From: Bacillota bacterium
Lineage (GTDB): Bacteria; Bacillota; UBA4882; UBA8346
Direction of reading: 5' to 3'
NCBI GenBank assembly: GCA_012728785.1
Contig: JAAYEK010000130.1
Location: 1-46,737, forward strand
DNA length: 46,737 nucleotides
The position numbers and the translations under genes are program-made. Below, in pieces: positions 7,658 through 15,557 of this stretch (the stretch's first letter is position 1; each line of letters starts with the position of its first letter). The notes beneath the pieces were generated by a model. The model made no database searches. It had not been told where the DNA came from and was given only the letters and a program-made list of their open reading frames with translations.

Positions 7658-9797
7658 AATTCAAATACTCCCATGGGTCCACCCCAGTATTCAATTTAAA
7701 CATAGGAAATACTTTGAAGGTCAATTGGAGCCAATATTCTCGCTCAACCCAATCATAGTAAAATTCCAATTCCCGGCAGTGCCAATCATAAATTAAACTA
7801 GCATTAGCAATGGAAAAATCCTCGACGAACATATCATAGGTCGCTCTTAACCCGACCTTCCAATTTTTACTCACCTTTTGGGTTAGCTGAAGATTCGCCA
7901 TCTTCGACCCCCAAGTTTGATTCCAAAAATCATAAGTCATACTTAACCTAAAATGCCAATCTTGTTTCGGATTCAAAGCAGCTTCCAGAGTTGTCTGGCC
8001 TAACCCGACTTGATATTCGGGACCGTTATCCCAGTGGTATATGGTATGTAAACTAACTCTGGATTTATCTGAAGTCCACGATGTATCAAAATTAAGGGGG
8101 TAATAATATTCAGTTTCAACATTATAGCCCGTCTTCAAATTCATACCCAGATGCTGACCCCTCCAATTCCAGGAATTCCAAACCTCCGCTCCCGGACGAA
8201 TATTTTCATCAAAAAAAATATTATTTTCTCCTTGGACTCCAGTATAACTCAGAGCAACAGTTGTTGATAATTTATCCGTAAATTTATTGGTTAAATTTAA
8301 TTCCTCTGTAAACGCGTTTAATTCAGAAAGATAATCATCAACCAAATATTCACGAAAACGGAAGTATGCCTTATTATCAAGACTGATACTCCCTTTTCCC
8401 CAAAGTTTATCAGTTTTTTCAAGATTTAACGCTAGCCGTTGACCTTCAGTCATTTGGTCGGTATTTCCATTATATTTTTCTTTATCAGTATATTGGGTGA
8501 CAATTTTAATCTTTCCTAACAATGGTAACTCCCATTGAGGAATGGTATATAAGATATCGGGTATAACGTTTTCACTGGAATAGCCGATCGTTTTGGATTC
8601 TTGCGCTTTAATCGACAATTGTGACCGATCCCATCGTTTATCGAAACTGGAATTGTAAGTATAATTCCGGACCGGATCGTCCGTACCGGGAACATTCCTT
8701 AACTCATCATAGAACCATCTTCCCCTTAACGAAAAAGAACTTGAAGAACCAAAATTATATCGCCAACTCTCTTGAAGATTAATTTGTCTTTTGCCTTCTA
8801 TACCAATCGTGTCATAATCCAATGCCAAAAAGGGATAAGGTGACTGCCCCCTTAAAGTGAAATTATACTCGTTCTCGAAATAAGTATCGCCGCTAATATC
8901 ATAGCGTTTCCAATTATCAAGGGTTGTTTCGTAATTTAGCTTAGGATGGGTCCGATCTTCAAACTTAAAACCAGCTCTAAAATCGTCATTGGGGTTACCA
9001 ATCTTATCATTGTCAGCCAACTCAAAAGCACTGGTAAACTTGCGAGTGGACGATATTTCATTAGTGTAATAAAGCTCCCAGCGATCAACCCCGTGTTCGG
9101 TAGTTTTATTGCGAACCATCAATGAATCATCATTCCTAAAGTAATATGTATACCAGGCTAAGAGCCACCAACCGTCATAATTGTTCCAGCCTAGTTGCCA
9201 ACCAAAATTGTTACTATCTTCTTCCAGAGAAATGACTAAAATCGGAAAATAAAAGATTGGAACTCGGTGTTCCCAATATAAGACATGGCTCATTCTGATC
9301 TTATCCCCAGGAATATATTCAACTTTTTTCGCCGAAAAACGATAATGGGGATTTTCCAGGTCACAACCGGTTACAACTGCTTTTTTAAATAAAATATCCT
9401 CACTCTTGATAAAGGCATCCCCTGCGGTATAAAATAGCTTTCCTTCGATTTCGTCATCGGTTACTTCGGTAACCACCGGGAAGATCCATCCTTGTTGAGT
9501 TTCAAGATAGTATAAAAAGCGGTCGCCGTTAAATTCATCGCCGTCTTTAATGACTTTTACCTTCCCCGTTGCTAAAAAGATGTTTTGTTCATGGTCGATG
9601 ATTGCATAGTCAGACTCAACTTCAGTTTTTTTATAACTGATCCGGACATTACCTTTGGCTTCAACCTGTTTGGAACCGTAATCATAAGTAATTTCATCCG
9701 CGACAAGTGTTACCCGGACCGTTTCTGCCCAGGCTATTTTGGGGGATAATAATATAAGAATAAATAATAAAATTACCCTGTAATTAAAAAACCGCAT
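7650..9797 (-). CDS. lptD: outer-membrane LPS translocon LptD
   Basis: A 715-residue protein with a signal peptide (1-24, ending AWA), an N-terminal OstA-type jellyroll (about 27-200) and a long beta-barrel rich in aromatic strands. It inserts LPS into the outer leaflet together with the lipoprotein LptE, which I do not find here. Only two cysteines are present, C145 after the jellyroll and C674 in the segment WHCRELEFYYDW near the C terminus. E. coli LptD has four cysteines, and its key bonds join the N-terminal region to the C-terminal barrel. The spacing here allows one such long-range bond. It overlaps lptC and lies 12 bases after lptF/G. Confidence 0.9.
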   Translation of the reverse strand: MRFFNYRVILLFILILLSPKIAWAETVRVTLVADEITYDYGSKQVEAKGNVRISYKKTEVESDYAIIDHEQNIFLATGKVKVIKDGDEFNGDRFLYYLETQQGWIFPVVTEVTDDEIEGKLFYTAGDAFIKSEDILFKKAVVTGCDLENPHYRFSAKKVEYIPGDKIRMSHVLYWEHRVPIFYFPILVISLEEDSNNFGWQLGWNNYDGWWLLAWYTYYFRNDDSLMVRNKTTEHGVDRWELYYTNEISSTRKFTSAFELADNDKIGNPNDDFRAGFKFEDRTHPKLNYETTLDNWKRYDISGDTYFENEYNFTLRGQSPYPFLALDYDTIGIEGKRQINLQESWRYNFGSSSSFSLRGRWFYDELRNVPGTDDPVRNYTYNSSFDKRWDRSQLSIKAQESKTIGYSSENVIPDILYTIPQWELPLLGKIKIVTQYTDKEKYNGNTDQMTEGQRLALNLEKTDKLWGKGSISLDNKAYFRFREYLVDDYLSELNAFTEELNLTNKFTDKLSTTVALSYTGVQGENNIFFDENIRPGAEVWNSWNWRGQHLGMNLKTGYNVETEYYYPLNFDTSWTSDKSRVSLHTIYHWDNGPEYQVGLGQTTLEAALNPKQDWHFRLSMTYDFWNQTWGSKMANLQLTQKVSKNWKVGLRATYDMFVEDFSIANASLIYDWHCRELEFYYDWVEREYWLQLTFKVFPMFKLNTGVDPWEYLNYE

Positions 9798-9809
9798 TAT
9801 TACCTCATG

Positions 9810-10889
9810 CTACCAACGTTCCGTAATTACCAGTAAGAAAATCCCGATCACTAAGAAAAAAAGATTAGGGACCCAAGCAGCAGCCCAAGGGGCAACTATA
9901 CTATTAACTCCCATAGTTCTTCCAATAACTTGCAGTGTATAATAACCCATAATTATTAAAAAACAAAGAACCAACCCTGGCCACCGGGAATTTCTACCAG
10001 TCATCATTGTCAATGGGGCCGCTAAAAAAACTAGGATCAAAGAAATAATCGGGTCCGAAAATTTGGATTGGTAAAAAACTTGATAGGCCGGGATGTTCAA
10101 ACCACTACGCCTATATAAATCAATCATATGTAATAATTCAGTAGTCCGCATTTCATTAGGTCCTTTTTCCTCACTAATGAATCCACGGTAGTCTTTACTC
10201 ATCATCAGTTCCATTTTCTCAAATTTTAATTCCGATTTAAGAGCGCCTTCCTGATCAAACTCATGGACCATACCTGCTTCTAACTCCCAAACTCCTTTTT
10301 GCATCTTGCCTTTCTGAGCGGTAATTATTCGCGGCCAATTGTTTTTGGAACCAGTTTCAATAATCAAAACACCCCCAATAATCCCGGTTTTTCGTTCCAC
10401 TTTTTTTAAATAAATGAACCGGTCTTGAGGAGCTTTAAAGACAACATTTTCACGAAACAAGGGAAAATCTTGCTTAACGGACATCTTCCTTAATTCGACT
10501 TCAAAACGGTGGTTAGCCGATGGTACTACATAATCATTCCAAAAAAAGGCGGCAAAACAAATGAGTAAAACTCCTATAAATACCGGGATCATAACTTTCA
10601 TCAAACTAAGCCCATTAGTGCGGATCACATCCAATTCCCGCTCACGGAGCATTCTCCCCAAAAAAAGAATTACTCCAAACAAGGCCGCAGCCGGAATAAT
10701 ATCCATTAATAATAAAGGTAACTGATTAACCAACAACACCGCTAATAATTTAGGGGTTACCCGATAACCGATAAATAGATCGTTATAATCAAAAACAATT
10801 TTACCAATGCCTAAGGCTAAAAAACCTAGTAGACATACTAAAAATTGGTTAATAAATTCATTCCAAACATAACGGTGGATTAGTTTCAC
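9810..10889 (-). CDS. LptF/LptG-family LPS export permease
   Basis: A 359-residue inner-membrane permease (YjgP/YjgQ family). Three N-terminal helices (about 12-35, 45-85 with a break, 98-122) are followed by a large periplasmic domain (about 125-260) and three C-terminal helices (about 268-355). The N-terminal signature includes LIHRYVWNEFINQF and a charged segment RERELDVIRTNGLS typical of the coupling helix that contacts the ATPase LptB. Only one such gene is present, where E. coli has two (lptF and lptG). The start is GTG at 10889 with AAGGGG six bases upstream. lptD follows after 12 bases. Confidence 0.88.
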   Translation of the reverse strand: MKLIHRYVWNEFINQFLVCLLGFLALGIGKIVFDYNDLFIGYRVTPKLLAVLLVNQLPLLLMDIIPAAALFGVILFLGRMLRERELDVIRTNGLSLMKVMIPVFIGVLLICFAAFFWNDYVVPSANHRFEVELRKMSVKQDFPLFRENVVFKAPQDRFIYLKKVERKTGIIGGVLIIETGSKNNWPRIITAQKGKMQKGVWELEAGMVHEFDQEGALKSELKFEKMELMMSKDYRGFISEEKGPNEMRTTELLHMIDLYRRSGLNIPAYQVFYQSKFSDPIISLILVFLAAPLTMMTGRNSRWPGLVLCFLIIMGYYTLQVIGRTMGVNSIVAPWAAAWVPNLFFLVIGIFLLVITERW

Positions 10890-10915
10890 AATTAACCCCT
10901 TTGATCGATAGATTT

Positions 10916-10937
10916 AAAAAAGCGCCCAAAGCGCTTT
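10916..10937 (-). terminator. terminator or attenuator between lpxD and lptF/G
   Basis: AAAGCGC (10919-10925) and GCGCTTT (10931-10937) form a perfect 7-bp stem with a 5-base loop, followed on the minus strand by a T-run (10916-10920). It lies only 27 bases before the lptF/G start, so any promoter for lptF/G must be upstream of it in the rest of the 191-base gap. That gap also holds a second, weaker stem (about 11017-11037). Either lpxD transcription stops here or it is attenuated. Confidence 0.7.
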
Positions 10938-11080
10938 CAGTATAAATCCGGTCAGTCCATTCATTGGTAGGGCTCAAACTATTAATATTAAAAGAAAAAC
11001 CTGGCTCAATTTATCAAACCCCTATAAACAAGGGATTATTTCGCCAAGTTTAATCAAAATCCTCTATAAATCAGCTGTGT

Positions 11081-12106
11081 TTAACTGGATAACTTTTCTT
11101 CTAATTTAGCCACTTTTTTTTGAAGATCTCTAATTTCCTTTAATAATTCCGGCAATCTTCCTGAGGTTGCTTGAATTCGCATATCCTCTCCATGAGGCCT
11201 GGCTGGAACTCCGGAAACATAGGAATTGGGTGGTAAACTATTAATCGCTAATGAACAAGCGGCAATAACAGTGTCATGATCGACTAATATATGTCCCACT
11301 ACTCCCGCTTTACCCGCCATAATTACCCGATCACCTAATTTTGCGCTACCGGCCATACCGACTTGACCGCATAAAAGGCAATCTTCGCCTAGTACACAAT
11401 TATGACCGATTTGCACCAAATTATCAATTTTTGTGCCTCGTTTTACTAGCGTTACTCCGGTAGTCGACCTATCAATCGCCGAATTAGCGCCGATTTCTAC
11501 ATCATCTTCAATAACAACTTTACCCACTTGAGGAACTTTAAAATGTTTGCCTTTTTCAGTTACATAACCAAATCCGTCAGCCCCAATAACTGTTCCGGCA
11601 TGGATCTGAACCTTATTGCCGATAATAGACTCTTTTCGAATTACCACATTAGAGTGGATAACCGATTTTTCTCCAATTATAACCTGATCTTCGATTACCG
11701 CGCCGGGATATATTATGGTTCCTTTACCAATAGTTACATTATCTCCAATAAAAACTTGTGGACCGATTTCAGAACCTTCACCATTAAAGTTTGCGCCAAT
11801 AGTGGCTGTCTGGTGAATTCCAGGTTTACAAGCTGTGGGGGGCGTAAAAAAAGTCAGGATTTGCGCAAAAGCGAGTCTGGGATTAGCAACCCGGATTGCC
11901 GGTTTAGCTACTTCAACCACATTGTCCGGTACAATAATTGCGGTGGCTTTACTTTGGACCGCTGGTTCCAAAACACGGGCCGTTGCAGCCATTGTAATTT
12001 CCCCAGGACCTACATCTTCGATTCCCCTAACCCCTTTGATTTCAATGTTTCCGTCCCCGAGTAACGTACCTTTTACTAACTTTGCTAATTCGGATAATAA
12101 TGGCAT
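11081..12106 (-). CDS. lpxD: UDP-3-O-acylglucosamine N-acyltransferase LpxD
   Basis: A 341-residue lipid A biosynthesis enzyme that adds the second, N-linked hydroxyacyl chain to UDP-3-O-acylglucosamine. It has the N-terminal uridine-binding LpxD domain (about 1-95), a left-handed beta-helix of hexapeptide repeats (about 100-290) with the LpxD segment GADGFGY (175-181), and the catalytic histidine in QIGHNC (H235). A short C-terminal coiled coil (about 315-338) closes it. The ATG at 12106 has AGGAG ten bases upstream. lpxA, lpxC and fabZ, often neighbours of lpxD, are absent from this window. Confidence 0.95.
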   Translation of the reverse strand: MPLLSELAKLVKGTLLGDGNIEIKGVRGIEDVGPGEITMAATARVLEPAVQSKATAIIVPDNVVEVAKPAIRVANPRLAFAQILTFFTPPTACKPGIHQTATIGANFNGEGSEIGPQVFIGDNVTIGKGTIIYPGAVIEDQVIIGEKSVIHSNVVIRKESIIGNKVQIHAGTVIGADGFGYVTEKGKHFKVPQVGKVVIEDDVEIGANSAIDRSTTGVTLVKRGTKIDNLVQIGHNCVLGEDCLLCGQVGMAGSAKLGDRVIMAGKAGVVGHILVDHDTVIAACSLAINSLPPNSYVSGVPARPHGEDMRIQATSGRLPELLKEIRDLQKKVAKLEEKLSS

Positions 12107-12168
12107 TTGAGTCCGACTCCTTTTACTATCATTCTGTTGTCTCTTCTTCCCAAAACGATTTCGGGTTA

Positions 12169-12588
12169 TTATTGATCCAATTCCTTAATTACTTCATCGG
12201 TAATATTGTTTCTACTATATAGATAAACCTGATCGGTGGCCACTGCTTTATAACCCTTTTTTTTAGCTACTTTCTCCAAAGCGACAATAACTTTATCGGT
12301 AAACTCCTGTTGCTTTTCTTTTTTATATTTTTCAAATTCCAAGTTAATAGCTTGTTTGTCCTTGTCTGTTTTGGCCGATTGAAACTTAGCGGATAAATCA
12401 TTTCCTTTAGTTTGAACATCTTCATTTATTTTTTTACTTAAGGCGCTCTCCATTTGTATTTTCTGAACATCAACGGTAGCTAATTTGAACGAAAATGAGT
12501 TTATACCCCAAACTAATCCTGCGGCAATTATTAATGCTCCAATGATTATCGCACCTGATAAAATCCAATTATTATTTTTATTATTCAT
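12169..12588 (-). CDS. small OmpH/Skp-family periplasmic chaperone
   Basis: A 139-residue protein with one N-terminal hydrophobic helix (about residues 9-31), then the Skp-like opening LATVDVQKI, a charged coiled-coil arm (about 45-105) and a closing strand segment YKAVATDQVYLYSRNNITDEVI typical of OmpH proteins (split by family motif). Skp chaperones hold unfolded outer-membrane proteins in the periplasm. Start ATG at 12588 with GGAGG upstream. It is the last of three related coiled-coil genes between bamA and lpxD. The hydrophobic segment may be an anchor rather than a cleaved signal. Confidence 0.78.
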   Translation of the reverse strand: MNNKNNNWILSGAIIIGALIIAAGLVWGINSFSFKLATVDVQKIQMESALSKKINEDVQTKGNDLSAKFQSAKTDKDKQAINLEFEKYKKEKQQEFTDKVIVALEKVAKKKGYKAVATDQVYLYSRNNITDEVIKELDQ

Positions 12589-12610
12589 TCTTTTCCTCCA
12601 TAATATCTAA

Positions 12611-13477
12611 TTATTTTTGTTGAGAACGTCGAAGTTCAACAGCTTCTTCCACAGAGGTTCGGCGTTGTTCATTCCAGACCCTAAACTCTTTTATTAACTC
12701 GTCGCGAAAACGGCTTAATTCCGCTTTAATTTTTTGTCGCTTGGTTTTACGAAAAATTCTTAACTCCTGCTCATATTCAGTGCTTCTCTGTTTTTGATAA
12801 CGCTCAAACTCTTGATTCAATTCATCACAGCGTTCATCAACTTGCTTTTTAATTTCATCCCGAATAACCGTAATTTCCGAATCAATCCGATCAATTTCGT
12901 CTTGCTGCATTTTTGGATCACTCGAGTTAAAAACGAGCATTTTCTTTTGTAATTCCAAGTTAATCAAAGTAAACTGTTGTTTGCGTTCTAATTCCTGATA
13001 GTAGATTTGTAATGCTTGTCTTTGCCGTTCTTTTTCAGAAGCCAAATCAGCTTCCAGCATAATTTTGGCCTCTTTATTTTTTTCGGCTTCCTTTATTTCA
13101 TATTCACGATAAAGATTTTGCCGGTATTCTTCATAAATTCGATTAGCTTCCGATAGTTTTCCCAGTATCTCTTCTTCATAAATACGCTTAATCTCGTTAA
13201 TTTGATTTGTAACAGCTTCATCAATCGGAATCTCAATATCGACAAAATTTTTAGAGTTCGTTTGATGACCTGATCTTTTCCAACCTCGGTTAAGGCTGGA
13301 TAGTTTTTTTTGGATCACTTCATAACATATCCATTCAGATCCGCTTTTCCTATTTGAATATGAATAGTAACTTTCTTGTGTTTTCTTGTTAGCTAAATGA
13401 ATAAACCAAACAGCTGAAACCAAACAAGAACAAACACCAATGGTTAATAAAGTTTTATACTTTCGATCCAACCTCAT
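12611..13477 (-). CDS. long periplasmic coiled-coil protein, divergent Skp-like
   Basis: A 288-residue protein with an N-terminal membrane segment (about 9-27) followed by a predicted, nearly continuous coiled coil from about residue 80 to 280, very rich in Glu, Lys, Arg and Gln. It lacks the clear OmpH beta-core motifs of its two neighbours, so the Skp assignment rests on position and architecture. It could instead be a structural periplasmic spacer. The ATG at 13477 has only a distant GGAG (about 17 bases). The gene is tightly flanked by the two Skp-like genes (22 and 71 bases). Confidence 0.65.
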   Translation of the reverse strand: MRLDRKYKTLLTIGVCSCLVSAVWFIHLANKKTQESYYSYSNRKSGSEWICYEVIQKKLSSLNRGWKRSGHQTNSKNFVDIEIPIDEAVTNQINEIKRIYEEEILGKLSEANRIYEEYRQNLYREYEIKEAEKNKEAKIMLEADLASEKERQRQALQIYYQELERKQQFTLINLELQKKMLVFNSSDPKMQQDEIDRIDSEITVIRDEIKKQVDERCDELNQEFERYQKQRSTEYEQELRIFRKTKRQKIKAELSRFRDELIKEFRVWNEQRRTSVEEAVELRRSQQK

Positions 13478-13548
13478 TTATTTGCTGGAGTACTCTCCTT
13501 GCTTTTGGATTTGGTATTCTTAGCGTTTCGCTCCACTTTCTTTTCCAA

Positions 13549-14112
13549 TTATTTCTTTTGTAAAGCATTTGCCGCTTTAATAATTTCTTTGGTTAGATCT
13601 TTCCCACCGTGATAAATCACTTTTTTATCTAAAACTACATAAACTTTCTTTTCTTCAGCAACTTTCTTGATTAATTGGTCTATTTTATCTTGAACAATTT
13701 GTTCTTGTTGTCGAAGATAACCCTGAATTTCAGCCAATTTTTCTGATAAACGGACGTTTAATTCCTCAGTCTTTTTCTTAATCTCATTTTGTTGTTTCTT
13801 GTCTAACTCCCCTTGTACATCTGCAGATTTTCCCGTCTTTTCCTTGGCTATTTTTCGCTCTAAATCTTTAATGGCAGTTTGATGTTCTTGGTAAATATAA
13901 CCTCGAAATAGGTTAAACTCTGACTCTTTATCTTTAATCGTTTGTTGTAAGTTTTGAAAATCAGGTAATTCCTTACGAAGCTGATCCATATCTACATAAC
14001 CGATAGTTATTGAAGCAGCTGTGGCGCTGGAAAAATTATTAAACAAGAACATTCCAAAGAATACCAAAATACCTAACCCTAAGATTAAACCCCCTACTTT
14101 TTTCATCAACAA
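13549..14112 (-). CDS. OmpH/Skp-family periplasmic chaperone
   Basis: A 187-residue protein with a signal peptide or anchor (about residues 5-32), the OmpH opening ITIGYVDMDQLRKELPDF, two antiparallel coiled-coil stretches (about 60-145) and the closing core EKKVYVVLDKKVIYHGG followed by DLTKEII. This is the full Skp layout and the best Skp of the three tandem paralogues. Upstream starts are TTG at 14112, six bases after AAGGAG, or the in-frame ATG at 14106; the first is better spaced. A repeat element lies in the gap upstream of it. Confidence 0.85.
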   Translation of the reverse strand: MLMKKVGGLILGLGILVFFGMFLFNNFSSATAASITIGYVDMDQLRKELPDFQNLQQTIKDKESEFNLFRGYIYQEHQTAIKDLERKIAKEKTGKSADVQGELDKKQQNEIKKKTEELNVRLSEKLAEIQGYLRQQEQIVQDKIDQLIKKVAEEKKVYVVLDKKVIYHGGKDLTKEIIKAANALQKK

Positions 14113-14140
14113 TTACCGCTCCTTTACGAAATGATTATTC

Positions 14141-14256
14141 GGTTAAAAGTCAAAGGTTAAAAAGTCTTCAGTCATACATTGTTCAAATCATAGTCGAAAC
14201 CATAAATGCTTTGGACTTTAAACTTTTGACTAAGTAACGATTAAGTCCGGTCAAAA
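14141..14256. repeat. dispersed intergenic repeat, copy 1
   Basis: This gap sequence shares both ends with the stretch at 39621-39763. The left end reads GTTAAAAGTCAAAGGT in both, and the right end carries ACTTTAAACTT, TGACT and TCCGGTCAAAA in the same order. The right part is partly the reverse complement of the left, so it can fold on itself. It also supplies the stop codon of the barrel-protein gene. Confidence 0.55.
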
Positions 14257-15543
14257 ATGAAACATAAACTGTACTCCAAACTCATCTTCATAGGCAACCA
14301 ATTCCAAATTAAGATGATCATTCAAAGCAATACCGATAACCGCCTCATTTGGGCTCCCATCAATTCCAATCCTTAAATCAAAATAATCGCCCCGGTCAAA
14401 TTGGTTATGCAACCAAAGAGTTTTATAATAATTGTCAAATTCATATTCCAAGGCAGCGGTCAAGGTAGTGGATAAAGGCCAACGATAACCTGCCATCAAC
14501 CGGCCTCCCGGATAATCCTCCGGGCAATATCGGGTATAGATTTCGAAATTTTCAGTTTGGTATCCTAAATATAGTTGATAATAACCAAAATCATCTTCAT
14601 TACTAATTAAATATCTGGCTTCCAGCTTGGTTCGTAATACTTCCGAATCGGTTACAACTCTGATCCGAGTAGTTTCATCCGCTTGGATTCCCAAATCAAC
14701 TTTAAATCGGGCCCGATTCATTTCCGGTAAACCGTTAATATATTCGGTTAGATATTTTTCTAACCTCGCTTGGTAATGTTTTAAAAACTCAACCGGTAAA
14801 CCTTTGATAATGTCAAAATGTTCTTGGTAAACCTTGGCCTTTTGTTTGACAAACCAAACCGGAATAGTAGATGAATAATGATTTACCTTAACACCCTTAA
14901 TTACTTGGCTGACCGGTTTTAAGGTTATTAAAAACTCCGTTTTAATACCGGGATCTAAAGTGAACCTACAGTCGTAACCGGGAAATTCTTTTTCGACTAG
15001 ATAATGGACAACTTGATTGATGATCCCTTCCGACCATGAAATTGAATCGACCGGTAATCCGATAAAGATTCGACTAAGCTCTCTTTCCAGGAGTTCGGTT
15101 ATATCTTGTGACAACTCATAAATCTCCGGAGAAACTCCTTCGATTTCAAAATTAACATTTATTTCTCCCACATATGGAGCTGAGGGATTCAGTTGTACTA
15201 TTACTTTACTATGTTTTCCCGGAAAAAGGTCTACCCGATCAAGGTCAAATCCGATCAGTACTTTGGAAAAAACATTAAAGATGGCTGTTTCTACTGAAGA
15301 CCGGTTTAATTTTAAAATTGAGACCGGACGGGAAAGAAGAATTTTTTCAGCGGTCCGTCCGATGCTGAACTCCATTCTTTCCCGTAAACCATCGTAGATA
15401 CTAGTTCCAACATTTAACTGAACTTCGACTGATTCAACCTTTTCCGTCTCTTCGGCGAGAACCGCAAACTGTCCAACCACCGCAAAGATGATTGTTAAGA
15501 AAATAATAGCGCTTATTTTAAATAGCTTAGGTTGAGTAATCAC
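14251..15543 (-). CDS. predicted outer-membrane protein with C-terminal beta-barrel, family not recognised
   Basis: A 430-residue secreted protein. A signal peptide covers about residues 1-30 (ending AVLA). The middle (about 35-290) alternates strands and helices in a way that resembles POTRA-like or BON-like modules, including VKVIVQLNPSAPYVGEI-type strands. The last 135 residues look like a small antiparallel barrel with alternating hydrophobic residues and end in FGVQFMFHF, an aromatic C terminus of the kind BamA recognises. It lies 14 bases after bamA and before the Skp-like genes, so it is probably an envelope protein and a BamA client or helper. I do not know a named family for it. Start GTG at 15543 after AGGGGTG. 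Confidence 0.7.
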   Translation of the reverse strand: MITQPKLFKISAIIFLTIIFAVVGQFAVLAEETEKVESVEVQLNVGTSIYDGLRERMEFSIGRTAEKILLSRPVSILKLNRSSVETAIFNVFSKVLIGFDLDRVDLFPGKHSKVIVQLNPSAPYVGEINVNFEIEGVSPEIYELSQDITELLERELSRIFIGLPVDSISWSEGIINQVVHYLVEKEFPGYDCRFTLDPGIKTEFLITLKPVSQVIKGVKVNHYSSTIPVWFVKQKAKVYQEHFDIIKGLPVEFLKHYQARLEKYLTEYINGLPEMNRARFKVDLGIQADETTRIRVVTDSEVLRTKLEARYLISNEDDFGYYQLYLGYQTENFEIYTRYCPEDYPGGRLMAGYRWPLSTTLTAALEYEFDNYYKTLWLHNQFDRGDYFDLRIGIDGSPNEAVIGIALNDHLNLELVAYEDEFGVQFMFHF

Positions 15544-15557
15544 CTAATCACCCCTGT

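Noticed and set aside
11528..12064. Plus-strand open frame of 178 codons
   Set aside because: It lies wholly opposite lpxD, has a Cys/Asn/Phe-rich composition typical of an antisense frame, and lacks a ribosome site.
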